Shown here piece by piece: positions 1 through 12,809 of a stretch of DNA of 64,000 nt. The stretch is from Salminus brasiliensis (lineage: Eukaryota > Chordata > Actinopteri > Characiformes > Bryconidae), in assembly GCF_030463535.1 (NCBI RefSeq), contig NC_132880.1:32604342-32668341 (forward strand). The letters are read 5' to 3'. The notes under the pieces were generated by a model. The model ran no database searches. It saw only the letters and a list, made by a program, of their open reading frames with translations, and had not been told where the DNA came from. The translations under genes and the position numbers were made by a program. Position 1 is the first letter of the stretch. Every line of letters starts with the position of its first letter.

Positions 1-58
1 TCGAACCCACAACCCTGTTATCAATATCCCGGCGCTCTAACCGCTGAGCCGCCACTGC
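1..58 (-). mobile_element. tRNA-derived SINE fragment cut by window edge
   Basis: Reverse complement of a tRNA-like head. Box A-like TGGCTCAGCGG lies near 44-55 (with one change) and the box B core at 1-6. It is the same family as the copies at 18.1, 30.7 and 39.0 kb. Confidence 0.7.
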
Positions 59-827
59 TATAAAAGAATGCTGTTGGATTTACTAAACTAGGCATGGACT
101 TACTAAACTTGATTATATTCTAATTATATTGTAGTATATGCACTATTCTGTAATTCTTGATAGTTTATGCCTAGAATTACCCTCACTGGGCAAGTCAACC
201 AACTGGTTGATTTGCATATCTGCATGTATTTCCTAGCGATGACTGTTAAAGTTTTAAACAATTAAAATAATCATGTTTGTATAATGTATATTTTGGCACA
301 ATTTATAAATAAACTATGAACTAAATGACTCCTATTCCACATATTATTGACTGTCTTTTTACTTAACCTGATGTACATGTTTTACTTTTAACTTTTAGTT
401 TAACAGATACAAAATGATTTGCACAGCATATTTATTTTCTGTCATTTCAGTCATTTAAAATATATTTTATGTATGTCCCAATGTTGTGGTCAACTCTTCC
501 ACCAACAATATCTTAATTATTTGTAAAATCTGTTATTGTGAAACTAAGTGAAAATCCATGAAATGTTGAAAACCTCCTGTTGTTAGGAATGCCATGTGGT
601 ATCTAATACAAGGTCAGCATGTGGAGCTAAGGCAAAATGAACAGTTAAACAATAACATAAACAATAGCTGACGATAAATCAAATCTTCCCATACTTAAAA
701 TGTACCCACAATTCAGGATTTTTAAAATTTTTCTCATTATTATCATCCTGGAAACATCATGCATGTCGAACAGTATTCCTTCCAGACCTTCCAACTCTGT
801 AGAGATTATATACAAATACATCTAATG
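59..827. other. AT-rich intergenic sequence
   Basis: No gene, RNA or repeat recognised; no open frame with coding character. Confidence 0.5.
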
Positions 828-1543
828 TGTTGAATTCAATTCATGAAGGCCATGCTCAGTGGTTCCCAACCCTAGTCCTGGAGGACCCCCTGCTCCCAAC
901 ACACCTGATCCAGCTAATCAGCTAATTAGCAAGCCCTTCCTGAGCTGAATGTAGTGTGTTAGAGCAGGAAACCACTAAAATGTGCAGGACAGGGGGTCAT
1001 TCAGAACCAGGGTTGGGAAACACTGTTCGAGCTGATGGGCAAAGTCAACCAAGTGTGTTCAATGAGAGTCTCCACAAGGACAAGAGTGTGACATATGTGG
1101 TGTACACCCTGAGTTTTTCCTCATGATTGGACACATACTTGAGTCGTCTACTACTGAGGTTTTCTGAGGTCTTCTAGGTTTTCACTGTATTCTTAATTTT
1201 AACAATGTACTTTATTAAAAAGTTGATTTGGGCTCTGAGTCTCCGTGGCTTATTTTCAGCCTGCATTCCTAACATTGACACCTCTTTCATGCTGACCTGT
1301 TGCACAGTGGATGTCATCACTTACTACAATCAGGTCTGCACCTTGAATCACATTTAGTCACATAAGTATTCCAGGAGCATTCTGGAAAGAAACATCTTGG
1401 GATCTTTTATAGTTCCTCACCTGGCTATTATGAGTTGGGTCAGCTGCTCACTGGGAATCCCCTGGTGGCAGAATTTAGAGTGGAAGAGTGAGGATGTGGG
1501 ATGCGAGAAAGCTTCCAGTTAAAATCAATGACTGCCCACTGCA
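828..1543. repeat. Direct duplication, copy A (with nested MITE)
   Basis: Aligns along its length with 2500-3011. Shared segments include tattccaggagcattct, agttcctcacctgg and gagtggaagagtgaggatgt. Copy A is interrupted by the inverted-repeat element at 857-1025, which copy B lacks. Confidence 0.85.
857..1025. mobile_element. Short inverted-repeat element (hAT-like MITE) nested in duplication copy A
   Basis: Ends are CAGTGGTTCCCAACCCTAGT and the complement of ccagggttgggaaacactg, an imperfect terminal inverted repeat with CAGTG/CACTG ends as in hAT elements. No transposase frame. The 8-base target repeat expected for hAT is at best degenerate (gccatgct versus ttcgagct). Related copies lie at 31.75 and 38.57 kb. 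Confidence 0.75.
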
Positions 1544-2340
1544 GGTTTCCCACACATAGCTGACTGGAATATAGGTCAGGGCTGCCCATACATGTTCCGC
1601 TGCCAACTCACTGTGCATCAGCATAGCTCTCTGAGAAGGCAAATGTGGATAATTGGGTAATTAGATAACACAAATGATGAGGAATGCCACCTTCACCTCA
1701 GTAAATCTGACCTGGTGACATGAGGATTTCTATAGAATCTCCTGAGAATGAATGTGAAACAATGGAGCTGCTTTTTGATAATGATCACCGAACACTCTAT
1801 ACTTAAGAGACTCCATGCATTGCTAAAAAGGCTATCTTGGCAAGTGAAATCCTCTTAAACCTAGCTTACTTCTAGACTCCCCAATCATGTGATGCCACTG
1901 TTACTGGGAAGGTGAAGGCATTACAACTTTTCAAACTGTTGCTAACACAGCTCAGCATTAGACAGCTCAGCATACTTGAAGGACAATGCTAACAGCTAAT
2001 TCTATTACTATGTTGAGGGAGGGGGGGTGGGACTCACCCAGAAAGAGTGATGTCAATTATGCTCTTTTAAGCTCCTAGCCACAGATGCTGTTCAGACAGA
2101 ATCAATATACACAGTGCTTTAATGAGTCCACACTGCTAATGCTAGCACTTATCATTAACAACTGTGGATTACTAAACTTAACTAGGATAATTTAGCATGT
2201 GGGGCTTTCAAAGAATCATTGAGGTTACTGATTATGGATCCTAATGGTATTATGACTCTCTTAACTTAGAACTACTATGTGACTGTCCCAGTGAATCATT
2301 CTCAAAAAAAGGCTATGACATCCTAAAGTACGCTCTAAAC
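1544..2340. other. Intergenic sequence between duplication copies
   Basis: No gene or repeat family recognised; lies between the two halves of the duplication. Confidence 0.45.
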
Positions 2341-2365
2341 AATGTATATATATACATATACATAT

Positions 2366-2446
<81 letters not shown>
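2341..2446. repeat. (AT)n microsatellite
   Basis: About 100 bases of nearly pure TA dinucleotide, just before duplication copy B. Confidence 0.95.
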
Positions 2447-2451
<5 letters not shown>

Positions 2452-2499
2452 TTGACTAGTAACAATATTGGACGCCTTTATATAAAATGTTATTTTTGA

Positions 2500-3011
2500 A
2501 TTGGATGCTTTGAGTTCAATTTAAAAAGGCCATTGAGCTGATCAGTTGAATCAAGTGTGTTGAATTAGACAGATCACAAAAGACAGAAGCGTGGCCTACA
2601 CTCTTCAGAGTTCCTCTTCATGATTGAAAATATTTGTCAGTCCTTTACCACTGAGGCCTTCTAAGGTCTTCTAGATTTGCTAGCCTCACCACTGTACCTA
2701 TAATTTTGTTTCCAGCCTGCCTTCCTCACGTTAACACTACTTTTGTGCTGACTAGTTACACAGTGAATGTAATCATTATTTCCTATCAGGTCTACATGTT
2801 CAATCACATATGCTCACATTAGTATTCCAGGAGCATTCTAAGAGGGAACTTCTGTTTCTCTTAGGACCTCTTACAGTTCCTCACCTGGTTATTATTTGGT
2901 GGATCAGCTGCTCAGTGGAAATCCCCTTGTGGCAGATTTTAGAGTGGAAGAGTGAGGATGTGGGATGTGAGAAACCTTCCAGTTAAAAATCAATGACTCT
3001 GCCCACTGCAG
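2500..3011. repeat. Direct duplication, copy B (empty site)
   Basis: Partner of 828-1543. Reads continuously ttcaatttaaaaaggccatt-gagctgatc where copy A has the 169-base insert. Many substitutions and small indels show the duplication is old. Confidence 0.85.
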
Positions 3012-4313
3012 ATTACTGATAGCAGAGTGGAGCCCTCTATATAGAATGCTACTTGTTTTATTCTTCATATATGTTACTGTCTATATACATATAACACATA
3101 TGTGTTAAGTTGAAGTTTTTTGTTAAATCTGTTCTTTGAATAGTAATATACACTTTTTACAAGCCTTAAAAGTCTATACATCTTCACATAAAGTTATAGA
3201 AAATGATGACTATGTTTTCTTAGTGTTATTTGTTTGCAAATATTAGTTACTATAGATTCAACCAGTTTTTTTATTGCTTTTTAATTTATTTCAGTGTATT
3301 TTGTAGGGAGCTGGCATGTTGTCTTTATGTCACTTTTGTCGCCTATCATGCTGAACTGCACTGATGGGAAAATATAGAATGATAATAGGACAATATGGCA
3401 CCTGGCTGGGAATATACAGTAGTTCCAGTTATGACTAAATGGTGATTTAAAAAATGAAAGCTTTAGTAAATGTTCTACCAGGAGACTGGTATGCTAGGTC
3501 ACCTATTACTCCAATCATCCAATCATCAGCTTCCATCTGTCTTTAAAAGACTTACACACCTACTATGCTGTTTTTGGATGCTAAAGTTTCGCCTTTTCCC
3601 TCCTTCCTCCCCTCCGTTATCAGTTTGGGCTCAATGGTTGCCCAGGGGGTTGGCTCCGCCCCTGTCATCCATGTATGGCAGGATCTGCGAAGGCCCACAA
3701 ATGCCTGTGTGAACTAGTAGACCCCTTTTTAGAGAAAATATTCATTTAAAAAGTTAATTTAGTGCAAACCATGTCATTCTGACATGCCTAGTAGTATTTG
3801 TATCACTGGTCCCTGCAGGTCCCTGTCTACGTGTGCCTTTGTTTATTCTACACTCTCTGTTAGTAAAGTAGTATTTACTGGCTAATAAGACATGGTGGAG
3901 CCGACTTGGTGGGTGGAAATATAAAACAACGTTGACTCTTCAAAAAGGCACAGAGCCATCAGCTGTCCTGTCTTCCCCAGTTGCTCAGCATTTATGGGCA
4001 TGACCAACTCTGATTGGCTGAAATGTCATTGGTTGATAAGCGATGGCAATACATGATTGGCTAGCTGCAGCACTGTCTGGGTTTTCCCATTGTCTTGTTG
4101 ACTGTGGGGGAATTCAGTGTGGTTAAGGATGTTGAGCTGTTTGAGTTTTATCAGCCTAAAGCCCCCTGTCACTGTCAGTGGGGGGCTGGGGGGGGTCATA
4201 CTGATCAATCCACATACTTCCATTTAGTCCTTCAGTAGCTATTATTTTTCATTTAAGCCAGTGTACACACCCTTCTTCCAATCACGCTCAGTTGTAGCTT
4301 AATCTATGTGACT
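3012..4313. other. Intergenic sequence
   Basis: No gene or known repeat recognised; short open frames here lack splice context or family similarity. Confidence 0.45.
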
Positions 4314-4325
4314 CTGTGTGTGTGT

Positions 4326-4370
<45 letters not shown>
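4314..4370. repeat. (GT)n microsatellite
   Basis: TG dinucleotide array with a few interruptions. Confidence 0.95.
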
Positions 4371-4874
4371 CTGTATGTGTGTAACGGTCCCAGCTGTCGG
4401 GTTGTTACTCAGCCCTTCCCCCATTCCCCTCAAAGCAAACACCCCTCCTATTGTTCCCATTGAACACAGGGACTAGTGTTATTGACTCAGCATTGCACAT
4501 ATTGACCACTGCTTGGCCCTGCCCTAGTGCAGCCATCAGCAACACAGTCCTCTATCACTGCATGTCCCAGCACCATCTCGCACATTACATACCACTTTAA
4601 TGGGCCTTAAACACTAAATCACTCAAAACATATGCACACACACTTAGTGGATGAACTGACTAATACAAATGCTCCAAAATTAAAATTTCCCATTTACATA
4701 GTAATTTCCACAGTTACCATTTTGGAGATACAAGGTTTTTACAGGAACTGTGGGCCTCACTCACCAATATCTTCACAAGAATTTTGCTTAAATGTGTTCT
4801 TGAGAAAAATGCTAACAAGATCCATAGGCCTAAGGCCTAAAGGCTTACTTATTGAGCAGATGGAGCTGAATTTC

Positions 4875-5066
4875 TGAATTTATTATTCTCTGTCTGTATT
4901 GTGTTGTGTTGTGTTGTATTGTTGTATTGTCTGTCTGCACTTGTGTTCTGTATGCACTGTGTCTATGTTGCACCATGGTCCTGGAGGAACGTTGTTTCAG
5001 TTTACTGTGTACTCTGTATGTAGTTGAAATGACAATAAAAACCCACTTGACTTGACTTGACTTGAC
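4875..5066 (+). mobile_element. Retroposon 3' end with (TTGAC)n tail
   Basis: A T/G-rich block (tgtgttgtgttgtgttg) is followed by tgcaccatggtcctggagga. An AATAAA near 5034 is followed by a short tandem tail of ttgac units. A poly(A) signal directly before a short tandem tail is what the 3' end of a retroposed (LINE-type) sequence looks like. The 5' part is missing. Confidence 0.6.
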
Positions 5067-5194
5067 AAAGTTTTGAAACTGCAGATGTGTTCACAGTTTA
5101 AAACGATGGATCCCATTGTCCTGGAAAATTGAACAAATCCCAAAGAAGAAAACACTGATGAATGTCTGATTCTTCATGGAAACTGCTTCTTCTG

Positions 5195-5388
5195 AAGAAC
5201 GGTTGATGAAAAAGGCTCCATGGTTTTATTAGAGATGCATGAGTATGAAGGGCCTTTTAAAGGCTTACATCTCTTGCTGTAAATGTTCTTTACCAATTTA
5301 ATGGTTCTAATTACACAAACATGGTTCTTCATGAAACCAAAAGTGGTTCTTCTATGGCATTGCTTAAATAACCCTTTGCACCTTTAGC
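5195..5388. repeat. Fragment of the 'agtggttcttctatggcat' inverted-repeat family
   Basis: Contains ggttcttcatgaaaccaaaagtggttcttctatggcattgct, related to the element at 60.27-60.50 kb and to the repeats at 24.4-25.1 kb. No coding potential. Confidence 0.5.
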
Positions 5389-5390
5389 AG

Positions 5391-5862
5391 TTCGATCATA
5401 ACATTAAACCACTTCCTTGTTTCTGCACTTATTGTCCATCATATCAGCTCTATACATGCCAGATACATACCTTTGTTTCTCTGCATACTTTGTTAGCTCC
5501 CTTTTACCCTGTTCTTTAACGATCAGGACCCCACAGGACCACCCAGAGCAGGTAGTATTTGGGTGGTGGTCATTCTCGTTGTGGTGGCGTGTTAGTGTGT
5601 TTTGTGCTGGTATGAGTGGATCAGGCACAGCAGTACTGATGGAGTTTTTAAACACTGTGTCCACTTACTGTCCACTCTATCAAACACTACTACCTAGTTG
5701 GTCCACCTTGTAGCTGTAAAGTCAGAGACAGAAGCTCATCTGCACAGTTTGTGTCCTTCATCAGGCTAACAAAGTATGCAGAGAAACAGATGCACTATAA
5801 TCTGTAATCACAGAACTACAAAGAAACAAGGAGGTGGTATTAATGTTATGGCTGATTGGTGT
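5391..5862. mobile_element. Fold-back element with ~100-base inverted arms
   Basis: The left arm (5391-5499) carries cataacattaa, ccttgtttct and ctctgcatactttgttagc. The complement of the right arm (5762-5862) carries the same words in the same order. The ~260-base loop has no coding frame of recognised type. Likely a non-autonomous DNA transposon. Confidence 0.8.
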
Positions 5863-6389
5863 ACAGTAGATTTTCTGAACACTTTTACCCTGGAAATGTA
5901 TGACAGCACACATTCTCATACATACATAACATCAGCTGGGACATGGAAAGGGAGGACAATAGGCCCAAGAACGAGACGAGAGGAGGGTGAGAGGCAGTGA
6001 GGAATAGGAGGCAAAGAAAAAAAATGCATTCCTCAGTATGAGACTGAAAATAACTGAATGCAAAAGAGCGACGTTGAAGAAGGCAGAAAGAGATCCATGG
6101 TGCTGACAGAGAGGGTGTGTATGTGTGATCAGACTTCTGTGGCTGTGGCTAGAGCTGGCAGATTAGTCCTTACTGGCTGATGGGGCTGTAGTGGCTACAC
6201 TAGGAGCAAGAGATTGTGACTAATGAGAAGGTCTCACAAAGCCCTGTACATCTCACCCTTAAAGATATCAGAGCACCCCAAACTGCAAATTAGCTTTATA
6301 AGCAAAATGTACAGATGTTCAGCTGTTTGCAACAAACCAATTAAACAAGACCAGTTTAAATAGCTCAACGCAACTAATATAACATGTGT
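5863..6389. other. Intergenic sequence
   Basis: No gene or repeat recognised; purine-rich around 5940-6060. Confidence 0.4.
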
Positions 6390-7350
6390 TTTTTATTATA
6401 TTCAACTCCTTTATGACAAAAGTCTTTAGTACTCAGCAGATTACCCTTTTGCTGTTATGACCTGCTGCAAATGCCATGCATTGACAGACACCAACTTCAG
6501 TCAGCATTTAACTTCCTTATGGGCAGTGGTTTTGCATCTCTGCAACCACCTTCTTCAAATCCCACCAAATATTTTCTATGGGGTTCAAGTCAAGAGACTG
6601 TGACAGCCAATTCAGAATCTTCTAGGACTGCTTCTGAAATCAAGCCTTGGTGGACTCTGAGGTATGCTTGGGATAATTGTCCTGTTAGAAGGTCCAATGA
6701 CGCCCAAGCTTCAGCTTGCTCACAGAAGGCATTAGGTTTTATCCTAAGTTTTCCTGATACTTGATTGAATCCATCTTGCTCTGCACACACTGCAGGTTTC
6801 CAGTGCCAGAGGCAGCAAATCAGCCCCCAAGCACCATCACCCCGAGCCACCACCATGCTTCGCTGTAGCTTCACTATGTTCTTTTTAGCTTATGCTTCGT
6901 TCTTCCTCCTCCAGATCCATAGACCTAAAAGTTCCCAACATTCCTGTGGCTTATGGAGCTGATGGAGCTGAATTTCTTGTGCTTTTGGGTCAGTAGAGGA
7001 GTACGGCCATGGAGAGCTTCAGCATTTAGTAAGCACTTCCTTGTCCACACTGAAACCACATTTTGCTGCAGGTCTTTTGCAGACACTCAAGGGTTTGTTT
7101 TTTGACCACCTGCCTCCTCAGCTTTATTGGTCACATTTGAATCAAGTAAAGACACTTGCTAGGATCTCTTCTTTTAACTTGCAACCCCAAAACACGTTAA
7201 AGAGTGGAGGGTCGCCTGAGTAATCCAATGAAAGGCATTTCTTCAGGCATTCTGGCCTTGGAGCATGTTCACCCTAGGACAATTTACACACTGTAAATGC
7301 TCTTCATTCCTCAGCAATTCCTGAAATTCCAACAATTCCAGCAATGCATC
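6390..7350 (-). pseudogene. Tc1-like transposase remnant
   Basis: On the minus strand, 6553-6606 encodes SQSLDLNPIENIWWDLKK, the typical Tc1 third catalytic region. Upstream on that strand, near 6640-6683, is QDNYPKHTSESTK, the second region. Further up, around 6800-6870, is a frame with GTGNLQ and KMDSIKYQE-type residues. Stops and frameshifts break the frame. The ends are not seen. Confidence 0.8.
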
Positions 7351-8130
7351 TTACATTATGTTTGGGAGCCATGGCCCATTCTGCACAAACACTGCATGCT
7401 GGAACTTGTAAATCTCAAAAAGTTCTGTAAACACTGGTCCAAAGCAGGAAGGAAGCACTGACTATGCAAACCATGTGGTTTCTTTTTCCTTGTCTCAAAT
7501 CAGAGGTCATATCTCAGTTCAGTTTCAAATATGCATATTTCAGCACAACTAACAGTGCCTTACTGTAAGCAAAAATAAATAAAGAAAAGAAAATGCAGGA
7601 AACCTAACCATGAGATAACCCTGATCCAAACATGCCCCTGTTGGCCAGCAAGTCAGCATTAGTATGCTGATTGTAACCTTTCAATGTGCACAATGGTTGA
7701 TGGCCCTCTTTATTCATGACTTTGGAACTGAAAGCCCAAACAGTCTTTGCTTTAAAATGCAATGAGTGCTAATGAGTCAAACCCAGCTCACCAGTTGTCC
7801 TCCACCTTCAGTTTAACGCCTTGCTGATGAGCCAGAATGTCATTAAGACCTTTGTTTTGCTTTCTTTCTCTCAGCTTGCAGTACATCACCAGGAATAGCT
7901 AGGGATAGCTGATGAAAACTCAAATGTTTACAATTTCCACTCAACAGAAATGTAGTTGACCGGCCAGTTAAACATAAATACAGACCCAGTTAGGTAGCCT
8001 CTACCGCTGTTATTAGCTATTTAACTTCCCTTTTAAGCTTTTATTAATAGAAGTATTCCATAACCGCAAAGAGACGTCTGGGTGAGATTTATACTTATCT
8101 ACAACAACTAGAACACAGTTTAAGGAATGG
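7351..8130. other. Intergenic sequence
   Basis: Nothing recognised; may include the outer part of the Tc1 remnant. Confidence 0.4.
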
Positions 8131-8540
8131 ATACTATATGTCCAAATGTTTGCGGACCCCTCTTTTAATAAATGCACTCACCTACTTTAAGTTGCAGCCA
8201 TTGCTGACACACATGCAAAAATACACACACAGCATGTCTAGCCCCTGTAGAGAAGTACTGTCAATAGAATAGGACACTCTGGAGCAGATAAACATTAACC
8301 TTTTGGTACCATGCCTAATGCCAGGTGTGGGCTACAGGGGTATAAAACTGTGATCATTCAACATCCTAACCTCCCTAATGCTCTTGGTGCTAAATGCAAA
8401 CAAATCCTCACAGCAATGTTCTAAAATCTAGTAGAGAGCCTTCGCTGGATAGTAGAGACAGAAAAAAAACTCTTTTTTGATTTTAAAAGAAACAGAATCA
8501 GAATGAATGAGCTGGTGTCCCAATACTTGTGTCCATTTAT
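8131..8540. mobile_element. MITE, 'tatatggacaaaagtattggg' family, copy 1
   Basis: Starts tactatatgtccaaatgtttg and ends ccaatacttgtgtccattta. The interior (agaagtactg, ccaatagaataggac-like, gcctaatgccaggtgtggg) is shared with the copies at 9.49 and 37.95 kb. No transposase. Confidence 0.75.
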
Positions 8541-8809
8541 TGCATGTCTTTGCTAATTAGTTAATGGGTTTTTAAACAAGATTCAGCTTAAGCAGTTTTA
8601 CTGATGACATTAAAAATATGAAGAACAGGACCAGGCCTTCTATGACAGGAGACATCAGTGAACATAGTGCCAGCAGACTCAAGATTGGAAAAAAAAGATT
8701 GGATGTTATGAAGAGCCCAGGCAGATCAATTGTCAGGTAGAGTGTTAAAACATGCGCAGATCAGCAAATCCTTTTATTTTTTCCACTATTTTTTTCCATT
8801 GTTTCCACT

Positions 8810-9420
8810 GTTACAAAAGGTTCCAAAGTGCCAGTGCCTAAAATACGTTCTCCTGAACTATTAAATGATCGTAGGCCAGTTGCCTTTACTTCTTTAATAA
8901 TGAACTTTTTAAATAAGAGATGTTTACACAGATAGAAACAGATAGTTAGATCCCTTACAGTTTGCGCATAGGGCTGGTAAAAGTGTTTAAGATGCTATTT
9001 TCACGTCCCTCCACCTTTTGTTTAAACATCTTCAGTCTCCTGGGTCACATACCAGACTTTTCTTTATTGATTTTTCCCAGGCTTTCAATACCACTCACCT
9101 GCACATTTTAGCTGAGAAACTTATTTCTCTTCATTATCTTTATTTAAACAGAATTGGCTGGATATTACATTTCTCAACTGGTCGATCCCAGTGTGTGAGA
9201 GTCGATGCTGTGTATTCTAAAACATTGTATTCCTCCACTGGTTCATGTTGTTGGTCCTCTCTCCTTTATATTATGCATACCAATGAGTGTCAGAGCAACT
9301 CTGAAAATAGATATCTCATAAAATGTGCGGATGATATGGTAATTGGAAGGCAGGCACCTTGATCATGGAGTAGTAGTTCAGGACTTTGTGTGAAAAGTCG
9401 TTTCTTCATTTAAGGACATG
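8810..9420 (+). pseudogene. L2-like LINE reverse transcriptase fragment
   Basis: A frame near 8830-8905 reads like PVPKIRSPELLNDRRPVA. A second frame from 9018 reads FFIDFSQAFNT, then LLYIMHTNEC and KCADDMVI, the last replacing the YADD-type catalytic motif; DHGVVVQDFV follows at 9360. Frames are broken and both ends are missing. The word order is that of fish non-LTR retrotransposons of the L2 / Jockey superfamily. Confidence 0.8.
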
Positions 9421-9486
9421 AATATTCATTTTTGGAAGTCACTGGAACACTCACAAAAGGCTCTGCGCTTGAACTGGTGGACAGCT

Positions 9487-9921
9487 ACACTATATGCCCC
9501 CTTCAAATGAATGCATTTAGCTACTTCATGTTCCTGCAGAGAATTTTTGCCAATAGAATAGGACTCACTGGAGCAGATAAACATGAACCTATTGGCACTA
9601 TGCTTAATGCCAGATGTGGGCTAGGGGGGTATAAAACTGCCCAGCACTGATCTGTGGAGTCGTGGAACTGGGTTCTCTGGAATGAAGGTGGTCCATCCAG
9701 TACGTTTAGGATGAGTTGGAGAGTTGGGGATAAGGTGGGGTGGGGTGGTGATCATCAAATATCCTGACCTGAAATCACATCCTCACAGCAATGCCCCAAA
9801 ATCTAGTAGAAAGTCTTTCCTGGACAGTAGAGACATAAGAGATAAACTCCTTTAATACCCTTGATTTTTCAGAGGAAACCATAGAGAGCAGTTGTCCCAA
9901 TACTTTTGTCCATATAGTATA
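9487..9921. mobile_element. MITE, same family, copy 2
   Basis: Begins acactatatgc and ends cccaatacttttgtccatat followed by agtatac. Shares caatagaataggactcactggagcagataaac with copy 1. Lies about 65 bases after the LINE fragment. Confidence 0.75.
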
Positions 9922-12809
9922 CTTTTCTTCTTTCCCCAAGATGAACATCACCGCGACACTCTGCTAGCTGCCGTGACCACGGCTTTGTCTGTGCCAGCGT
10001 CCACCGAAGGGTAGCTCAAATTCGGTCAGCTAGGAAGCTAAAACTGGAGAACTTAACTGGGGTAGGCTAGGTGTTTAGTCTTTTGGAGAATCTCAGCGGT
10101 GGAAAGCACACCTCAGAGAAAACACTGTGGCTATTGACCAAAAGCTAAACCTTAGCCAGTTGGGTCATATTGTCATGTCTTATTGACATGAGAGGACAGC
10201 AGCACTTTGTGGTAAGATATGCTCGGCTAGGTTATGTGGCTCCAGTCACAAGCCTTTACACCTATTTACTTTATTTTGCTCCTTAGTAGCTTTCTTTTTG
10301 CAGTAGAAACTGAATGTGGATCAGGCTGTGTTATGGTTAAGCTGAAGAGAGCGAAGACGAGCTCACGTCAGCCTCAACACTGCAGGATGCCACTGCTTTC
10401 CATTCACTTCAAAGCCGGGAACTTCACAAAGCCTGGCTTGTTTAAGGCTGGTTAAAGACCCAACAAGCTGAATTGTTGCTCTCCCCCCCTCACCCGCAGT
10501 CCCCTAAATAGAGTTTTAATGACTGTTACACAAAGTGCTCTATTGTACCGGACACACAGCATCACTGTCATTGAACAGTAGTTAGATCTATATGCTTTAA
10601 TACATAGTCATTAAGATTATGCTTTGAGCTGGTAAATGCCAAAAAGGACTGTTAACAAGCCCCAGTAGCTTGATAAAACTAAGGCCGCAGCAGAAACTGG
10701 GGTAACCAGAGAGGAGTGAAAAGACTAGGCCAACAACACAGCTAGCATTTATCAAGAGCTTTTTAATATGACATGCTGTGTTGCTTGTTTAACAACCCGG
10801 CTCTTGTAATGTTTGGAAGAACATGTCCTGATAACACCCTTAAATAGCGGACCAAAGAGGAACTATACAGTGCCAACAGAATGAAAATAATAGAGCAAAT
10901 AACTGTCTGAAATATGCGCTGCCATTCTAATAGGACTAGGAAAACAAACAAAAAAAAAACAATATAAGAAACCTACATACCTACCTTTCCAGGAAATGAT
11001 TACATACAATAGCAGGAATAATTTCAGTATAACAAATAAGCAAAAAGGCCTGAAAGAGAGGTTTGGGTACCCTGTATGGTCAGTAAGTAATAAGGTTTCT
11101 ACAGTAAAATCTGTGGAAGTCATCTTCAGCATTCTACAGTCTAATGTTCCCTTCCAGGATCCGCTGGTATTTCATTGAGTCCATTCTTTTCTCTACCAGT
11201 GAAAAGACCTTCACTTTACCTGAACTGCCATTTCTTAATTACATTATGAACTAGAGAAACATCTACTTGCAAATGCTTTGCTATCTTCTAATGGCCTTCT
11301 CTTGCTTTGTGGTCTTTTTGGCAGCTGCTTACAGAAGCACATGGCTGCTAATCTTTCAGGAAGGTTTGAGAAGTCTGAGTATTTATAAAGTTTTGTCATA
11401 TGTATCATCTGGTCGTCCGTACTAACCTACTAACCTTCCTACAGGATGGACACAAATGATTGAGACAAGTAATGCCAGGTTCATCAGATTGTTGTACTCT
11501 CCACAAAACACAGCTTGAAGTGGTTGTGGTTTGCACACTGATCAGCGACATGGGATCTTTCACCAGGAGGAACTTGAGATGAGCTCTCCAAGAACATGTT
11601 TTGTCATGACAACACACACAAGATCTGATGCTGATAGATATGGTCCAGATATTAAACCTGCTAGATATTTGTAATGGGCCTGCGAGACATCTGCGATCAC
11701 TTGGAAAGCTCTTGGGTCATGTATGAGCAGTTCACACATAGTACCCGAGCCAGTTGGCCTCCAACCTGAGGCTTTTGTCGCCGATCTCCAAAAATTGCAG
11801 ATTGTGTAGTGTGAACCTGACATTAGGCTTACAAACTAACATACTTCTACCATATGGGGACATACACCAAAAAACATTTAACAGACACAGCTCAGCATCT
11901 TAGCCGAGTAATCAGGGTCACTAAGTGTAAGCCCCAAAAAGATATGCTCTGTTTTGCAAGTCTTGGTTAAAGTGGAGATCGACAGCTTCCTCCCATCTCC
12001 ACTTTATCCAAGACCTGCAAAACAGAGACAGATACAGCAACACAGCAATGACCCACTCCAGCATGCAGAGTCTGCATGAAGCGACTGAAAACATGCAGCC
12101 AGCAGTCGTCGCATAATTAAATTCAGCAACGTCATGAGCGATCTGCTAACGGCCTTTAATGAGGTTATCAGCTGAAGGTATTTCATCTCACGCCCCTGTA
12201 CCGAGTGGATTTATGGAGGCTACACTTTTGTGTCTGCGGGTATGCAGTCGCTTTGAAGCTGCATTTGCATCCCAAAATATGGTAGGGTTGTGATTGTGAT
12301 GAAAATAGAGTCGTGTTGTGACAGTCTCCCGCTGCACTACTTCCTCCTGAGCCAACAAAAAGCTGCTTCCTCCTTGCTGGCTACTATTTTGGAGATAGCA
12401 TTGTGGCTGAAGAGGAAACTGAGTGATGGCAGCTGGTTTTATCAAAGCAAAACATGGTCAACACAGAGACAAATGTGAACCAGATAGTGATGATGACACT
12501 TTATAGAAAATGAATTTAAAATTTTAATATTAGTTTAGCCAAAGATCTGATCTAACCAAATCTTTGCACAAGTTTTACATTAAAGCCAGGGGAGGGCAAT
12601 GTAGCTAGTAAGAAAGAAACAATGGAAGCTTATAGGTAGTGCATTGTGCATTGAGTGTACGTGGAGTCCTGGGGTAATGTCCTCTTTTAAAGCCGCTACT
12701 TGGTGATTTTATTTCCATTCAGGTCAACCATATAAATGTTTTTCCCCTGCTATGTTTGAGATATTCCACAAACTCAGATCTGATCATTTCCCTGCTAAAA
12801 ATATCTAAC
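9922..12809. other. Intergenic sequence, no gene recognised
   Basis: No splice-supported coding sequence. 11050-11400 resembles decayed DNA-transposon sequence, and 11640-11830 resembles another fish repeat (gtgtgaacctgac end). Neither could be assigned with confidence. 12090-12260 has a mixed, non-repetitive texture with several homeobox-like TAAT words. Confidence 0.35.
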
